Part shown: positions 6,076 to 8,672 of the stretch, piece after piece
Position numbering within the stretch: the first letter of the stretch is position 1
Layout of the letters: the number at the start of each line of letters is the position of its first letter
NCBI GenBank assembly: GCA_017383665.1
Contig: JAFNWA010000164.1
Coordinates: 1-8,672 of the forward strand
DNA from: Bacteroidaceae bacterium
GTDB lineage: Bacteria > Bacteroidota > Bacteroidia > Bacteroidales > Bacteroidaceae
Length of the DNA stretch: 8,672 nucleotides
Direction of reading: 5' to 3'
Notes under the pieces: generated by a model
What the model was told of the DNA's origin: nothing
Database searches by the model: none
Seen by the model: the letters and a program-made list of their open reading frames with translations, nothing else
Program-made: the position numbers and the translations under genes

Positions 6076-6816
6076 ATGGACAGAGAAAAAAATCAAGATT
6101 TTAAAGGTGCTGAGCTGCTCGAAGTGAAGAAGAGCGCACAGGCTAATTTGGAGCAGAACCGTACGACATGGTTGTTATTGGGCTTCATCTTTGCACTTAC
6201 AACCTTGTTTGCCGGTCTTGAAATTACAGAGCATCAGGCCGATGAGGAAAAACCGGCTGCTAAAAGAAGCACTAAAGAGGACATCATTGTTGTAGTAGAG
6301 GAAATTCCTCCTTTGGTTATTGAAAAGAAGGTAGTTCCACCTCCACCACAGGCAAAGAAGATTGTCGATGTTATCAAGGTCGTTGAAGAGGATGTAGAAA
6401 TCGAGGAGGAAGAGCTCGTTTCTGTTCAGGATATGAGTGAGTATGCCGATGTCGAGGAGACAGATTTCGTCTATGTGGAAGAGGAAGTTGAGGAGGAGCA
6501 GATCTTCGATGTTGCAGAGGAGAGACCTCAGTTCCCCGGTGGTGACCAAGCGTTGATGAAGTTCCTTCGTGACAATATCAAGTATCCACGCGTGTCACGC
6601 GACAACAACTCTCAGGGTAGAGCTCTTTTGAAGTTTACAGTTAATTCCGATGGTTCTATTCAGGATGTTGAGGTTATGAGATCAACGGGTGATATCTATC
6701 TTGACAAGGAGGCTGTCCGCGTCGTAGAGGCGATGCCAAAATGGACTCCGGGTCGTCAGTCGGGTAAGGCTGTGCGTGTTAAGTTTGTATTGCCGGTGAA
6801 CTTCCGTTTGCAGTAA
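6076..6816 (+). CDS. tonB: Energy transducer TonB
   Basis: This 246-residue inner-membrane protein would couple the proton motive force (through ExbB/ExbD) to outer-membrane TonB-dependent transporters such as SusC-type receptors. It has a short cytoplasmic N-terminus, one transmembrane helix (about residues 31-50, TTWLLLGFIFALTTLFAGLE), a periplasmic linker with a brief PPPPQ stretch (88-92) and a long run rich in Glu and Val (about 97-148), and then the TonB C-terminal domain (about 150-246: RPQFPGGDQAL, IKYP, GRALLKFTVNSDGSI, then WTPGRQSGKAVRVKF). The acidic linker replaces the Pro-Lys/Pro-Glu repeats of E. coli TonB. About 20 polar residues precede the TM-proximal KKSAQANLEQNR segment; the ATG at 6076 is kept because it is correctly spaced from the -7 box. 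No exbB or exbD is nearby. Bacteroidales carry several TonB paralogues, so the partner receptors cannot be inferred. Confidence 0.92.
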   Translation: MDREKNQDFKGAELLEVKKSAQANLEQNRTTWLLLGFIFALTTLFAGLEITEHQADEEKPAAKRSTKEDIIVVVEEIPPLVIEKKVVPPPPQAKKIVDVIKVVEEDVEIEEEELVSVQDMSEYADVEETDFVYVEEEVEEEQIFDVAEERPQFPGGDQALMKFLRDNIKYPRVSRDNNSQGRALLKFTVNSDGSIQDVEVMRSTGDIYLDKEAVRVVEAMPKWTPGRQSGKAVRVKFVLPVNFRLQ

Positions 6817-6832
6817 AATTTGATAACAATAT

Positions 6833-6865
6833 AAAAAAGAGGCTGCGCATGCAGCCTCTTTTTTT
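6833..6865 (+). terminator. Strong terminator between tonB and polyprenyl synthase
   Basis: A 14-bp perfect stem (6833-6846 with 6851-6864) has a GCAT loop, a GC-rich core GAGGCTGC/GCAGCCTC and a run of seven T (6859-6865). The left foot is a run of A, so the structure could also work on the opposite strand, although no minus-strand gene needs it. It ends only 16 nt before the next start codon. Confidence 0.88.
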
Positions 6866-6881
6866 AGTAATTTACGATAAT

Positions 6882-7856
6882 ATGTATAATTGGACCAATT
6901 TAAGGGATATTGTCAATGAGTTTATAGATAAACTTGAGTTTGAGCGTGAACCTCGGGAATTGTATGCACCTGTGCGCTATACTTTAGAGCAGAGCGGAAA
7001 GCGTGTGCGTCCGGTGCTGTTCCTATTGGCATATAATATGTATAAGGAATGTGTGCGCGAGGCGTTGTATCCGGCTGTAGCTGTGGAGACATATCATAAC
7101 TACACGCTCATTCACGATGATGTTATGGACAGGGCTGTGATACGCCGTGGCAAGCCGACAGTCTGCGCAAAGTGGGGCGACACTGCAGCAATTCTTTCGG
7201 GTGATACTATGCTTGTCTTGGCCTATGAATTCCTTTCGCATGTCCCTGCCGACAAATTGCCTGCCATGCTTTCACTCTTCACCGAGACTGCCAAGGAAAT
7301 TGGTGATGGCCAGCAGTATGACCTTGATTTCGAGAAGCGTGATGATGTGACAGAGGACGAGTACATGGAAATGATACGACTCAAGACATCTGTACTTCTT
7401 GCTGCATCATTGAAGTTGGGTGCTATTTTGGCTGGTGCCGGAGAGGGGGACCTCGAGAATTTATATAAATATGGCGAGACTATGGGACTTGCCTTCCAGT
7501 TACAGGATGACTTGCTTGATGTATATGCCGATGAAAAACTCTTCGGCAAGAAGATTGGTGGTGATATCTGTTGCAACAAGAAGACTTTTCTTTTGATAAC
7601 TGCAATGAACCTTGCTACGCCCGAGCAACTTGCCCGGATGAAGGAGTGGATGGAGAAAGAGGATTTCGATGCCCGAGAGAAAATAGCATGGTTTACTGCA
7701 TTATATAATGAACTTGGTGTCAAGGAGGCCTGCGAAAAACGAATCCATGAACTCTTTGCCAAGTGTGATGCATATATGGATGGCATATCGGTTGCAGAGG
7801 AAAAAAAGGTCGCTCTTAAGGAGTTTGCCAATACAATTCTGAATCGTAATCTATAA
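6882..7856 (+). CDS. Polyprenyl diphosphate synthase, probably short-chain (FPP/GGPP type)
   Basis: This 324-residue cytoplasmic trans-isoprenyl diphosphate synthase condenses IPP with allylic diphosphates. SGKRVRP (residues 38-44) binds IPP. The first Asp-rich motif is DDVMD (79-83), GQQYDLDFE is at 143-151, KTS at 168-170, and the second Asp-rich motif is DDLLD (209-213) within FQLQDDLLDVYAD. The fifth residue before the first motif is Tyr74; an aromatic there limits chain growth in archaeal-type GGPP synthases, so a C15-C20 product is more likely than the long menaquinone side chain. That is an inference. The frame is open back to ATG 6849, but those extra codons lie inside the terminator hairpin, so ATG 6882 is chosen. 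The next gene follows after 17 nt and is probably co-transcribed. Confidence 0.92.
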   Translation: MYNWTNLRDIVNEFIDKLEFEREPRELYAPVRYTLEQSGKRVRPVLFLLAYNMYKECVREALYPAVAVETYHNYTLIHDDVMDRAVIRRGKPTVCAKWGDTAAILSGDTMLVLAYEFLSHVPADKLPAMLSLFTETAKEIGDGQQYDLDFEKRDDVTEDEYMEMIRLKTSVLLAASLKLGAILAGAGEGDLENLYKYGETMGLAFQLQDDLLDVYADEKLFGKKIGGDICCNKKTFLLITAMNLATPEQLARMKEWMEKEDFDAREKIAWFTALYNELGVKEACEKRIHELFAKCDAYMDGISVAEEKKVALKEFANTILNRNL

Positions 7857-7873
7857 TAATATATATAATAAGG

Positions 7874-8629
7874 ATGCCTTATCGTCGTTTGCCTAAAACA
7901 GATCAAGCCCGAATACGCGCATTGAAAGCGGCAGTGGATAGCAGTGTCAAAGGTGGAGTATTTACAAAAGTGCTCACCCATGATACATATCACCGTGCTA
8001 AGGAACTTCTTGAAAGCTTTTCGCGTGAAGTCTCTGCATACAAGCGCTGTGTTACGGAACAGTCTTCTAAAAAAGGCAATGAGCAGTATGATGCAGCACT
8101 CAAGAAGGCAAGGATGTATGTATCTCACTTTATTCAAGTGCTGAGCATGTCCATTATGCGTGGTGAGATTGCTCGTGGCAAACGCTCTTATTACGGTTTG
8201 CCCGAGAATGAGGATACTGTCCCCAATCTTTTTTCAGAGGCGTCTGTGTTGGAGTGGGGGCAAAGGGTTATTGCCGGAGAGCAACGCCGCCAGTCCGAGG
8301 GTGGCATACCGATATATAATCCGACAATGGGACGCGTGTCTGTTGTCTTTGAGATATTCAAGGAGATGTACGACAGGCAGCACATGCTGCAGAGTCGTAC
8401 AACAGAAGCACTTGCAAATATCTCTAATATGCGTCACAAAGTTGATGAATTGATATTCGAGGTTTGGAGCGAAGTTGAAGCTGCCTTTGCGTCGCTAAGT
8501 GGTGATACGCGTATAAAGCGTTGTTCTGAATATGGTGTGATTTATTATTATCGACCCGATAGGGCTGCAAAAAAAAGAATGGCTGATGGCTTGCACATTG
8601 ATATTCAACTGCATCTTTTAACTCCTTAA
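7874..8629 (+). CDS. Conserved Bacteroidales hypothetical protein, 251 aa
   Basis: I recognise the opening MPYRRLP-x-TD...ALK as that of a hypothetical protein common in Bacteroidales, but I know of no function. It has no signal peptide and no transmembrane segment, so it is probably cytoplasmic. Residues 1-105 look mostly helical and basic, with a well-ordered block KKARMYVSHFIQVLSMSIMRGEI (77-99). Residues 107-150 form a possible loop region (YGLPENEDTVPNL, later GGIPIYNPTMG). Residues 155-210 look like long amphipathic helices, and the C-terminus has an aromatic EYGVIYYYRPDR (219-230) segment. Only two Cys (59, 217) are present, and no catalytic or nucleotide-binding motif is visible. AAGG directly precedes the ATG at 7874. 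It sits 17 nt after the polyprenyl synthase, suggesting a shared transcript but not proving a shared role. Confidence 0.8.
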   Translation: MPYRRLPKTDQARIRALKAAVDSSVKGGVFTKVLTHDTYHRAKELLESFSREVSAYKRCVTEQSSKKGNEQYDAALKKARMYVSHFIQVLSMSIMRGEIARGKRSYYGLPENEDTVPNLFSEASVLEWGQRVIAGEQRRQSEGGIPIYNPTMGRVSVVFEIFKEMYDRQHMLQSRTTEALANISNMRHKVDELIFEVWSEVEAAFASLSGDTRIKRCSEYGVIYYYRPDRAAKKRMADGLHIDIQLHLLTP

Positions 8630-8672
8630 CCAATCCGCATCTTCTTAGTCGGATCTCTTTTGCTTGTCTTAA
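8630..8672. other. Window end, no assigned feature
   Basis: These 43 nt after the last stop hold no ORF. They contain a weak 5-bp inverted repeat (ATCCG 8633-8637, CGGAT 8650-8654) with a 12-nt loop before a T-rich stretch, too weak to call a terminator. Confidence 0.5.

Noticed and set aside
6868..6875. TAATTTAC as a -7 box for the polyprenyl synthase
   Set aside because: It has two mismatches in the conserved half, no -33 partner, and lies 6 nt from the start codon.
6849..6881. Upstream ATG extension of the polyprenyl synthase
   Set aside because: The 11 extra codons lie inside the terminator loop, stem and T-run, and homologues begin near the MYNWTNL segment.
7857..7873. Short AT repeat (TAATAATATATATAATAAGG-like) before the last gene
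   Set aside because: It is low-complexity sequence in a 17-nt spacer, typical of AT-rich leaders in this group.
7223..8137. 304-codon open frame on the minus strand
   Set aside because: It lies antisense across two well-supported genes, is rich in Ser, Cys and Phe as antisense frames often are, and has no recognisable motif.
8633..8660. Possible terminator after the last gene
   Set aside because: The stem is only 5 bp with a 12-nt loop and the following T-run is interrupted.

Overview
The window looks like ordinary chromosome from a member of the order Bacteroidales (Bacteroides/Prevotella-like; the genus cannot be fixed from sequence alone). The reasons are a DUF3332-type lipoprotein, a type IX secretion gene (porQ), a Bacteroidetes-style TonB with an acidic linker, a polyprenyl synthetase beside a lineage-typical hypothetical, the lack of consistent Shine-Dalgarno sites, and recurrent TATCTTC(G/A)-type -7 elements of the Bacteroidetes TAnnTTTG class.

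Layout. (1) 1-477 is the 3' part of a DUF3332 protein, closed by a hairpin terminator at 502-535. (2) 581-2216 is a two-gene unit on the + strand: meaB (methylmalonyl-CoA mutase chaperone GTPase) overlapping a 5-formyltetrahydrofolate cyclo-ligase gene by 11 nt. (3) A 25-bp perfect hairpin at 2202-2255 separates this unit from a convergent minus-strand operon. (4) The minus-strand operon reads porQ, cmk, ispH, pfkA (from about 5835 down to 2264), with cmk-ispH overlapping by 1 nt and ispH-pfkA separated by 1 nt. cmk probably has its own promoter inside the end of porQ. (5) 5836-6075 is an AT-rich divergent promoter region. (6) On the + strand follow tonB (6076-6816), a hairpin terminator, a short-chain-type polyprenyl diphosphate synthase (6882-7856) and an unrecognised 251-residue protein (7874-8629).

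The genes are mostly housekeeping: propionate/B12-linked metabolism and folate salvage (meaB, cyclo-ligase), CMP phosphorylation (cmk), isoprenoid precursor supply and chain elongation (ispH, polyprenyl synthetase), glycolysis (pfkA), and envelope energy transduction and secretion (tonB, porQ). ispH and the polyprenyl synthase belong to one pathway but lie in separate transcription units.

I see no mobile element, CRISPR array, RNA gene or clear novel system. The points most worth a second look are the long symmetric hairpin made partly from coding sequence, the likely non-ATG start of porQ downstream of an internal -7 element, and the strong terminator only 16 nt before the polyprenyl synthase start.
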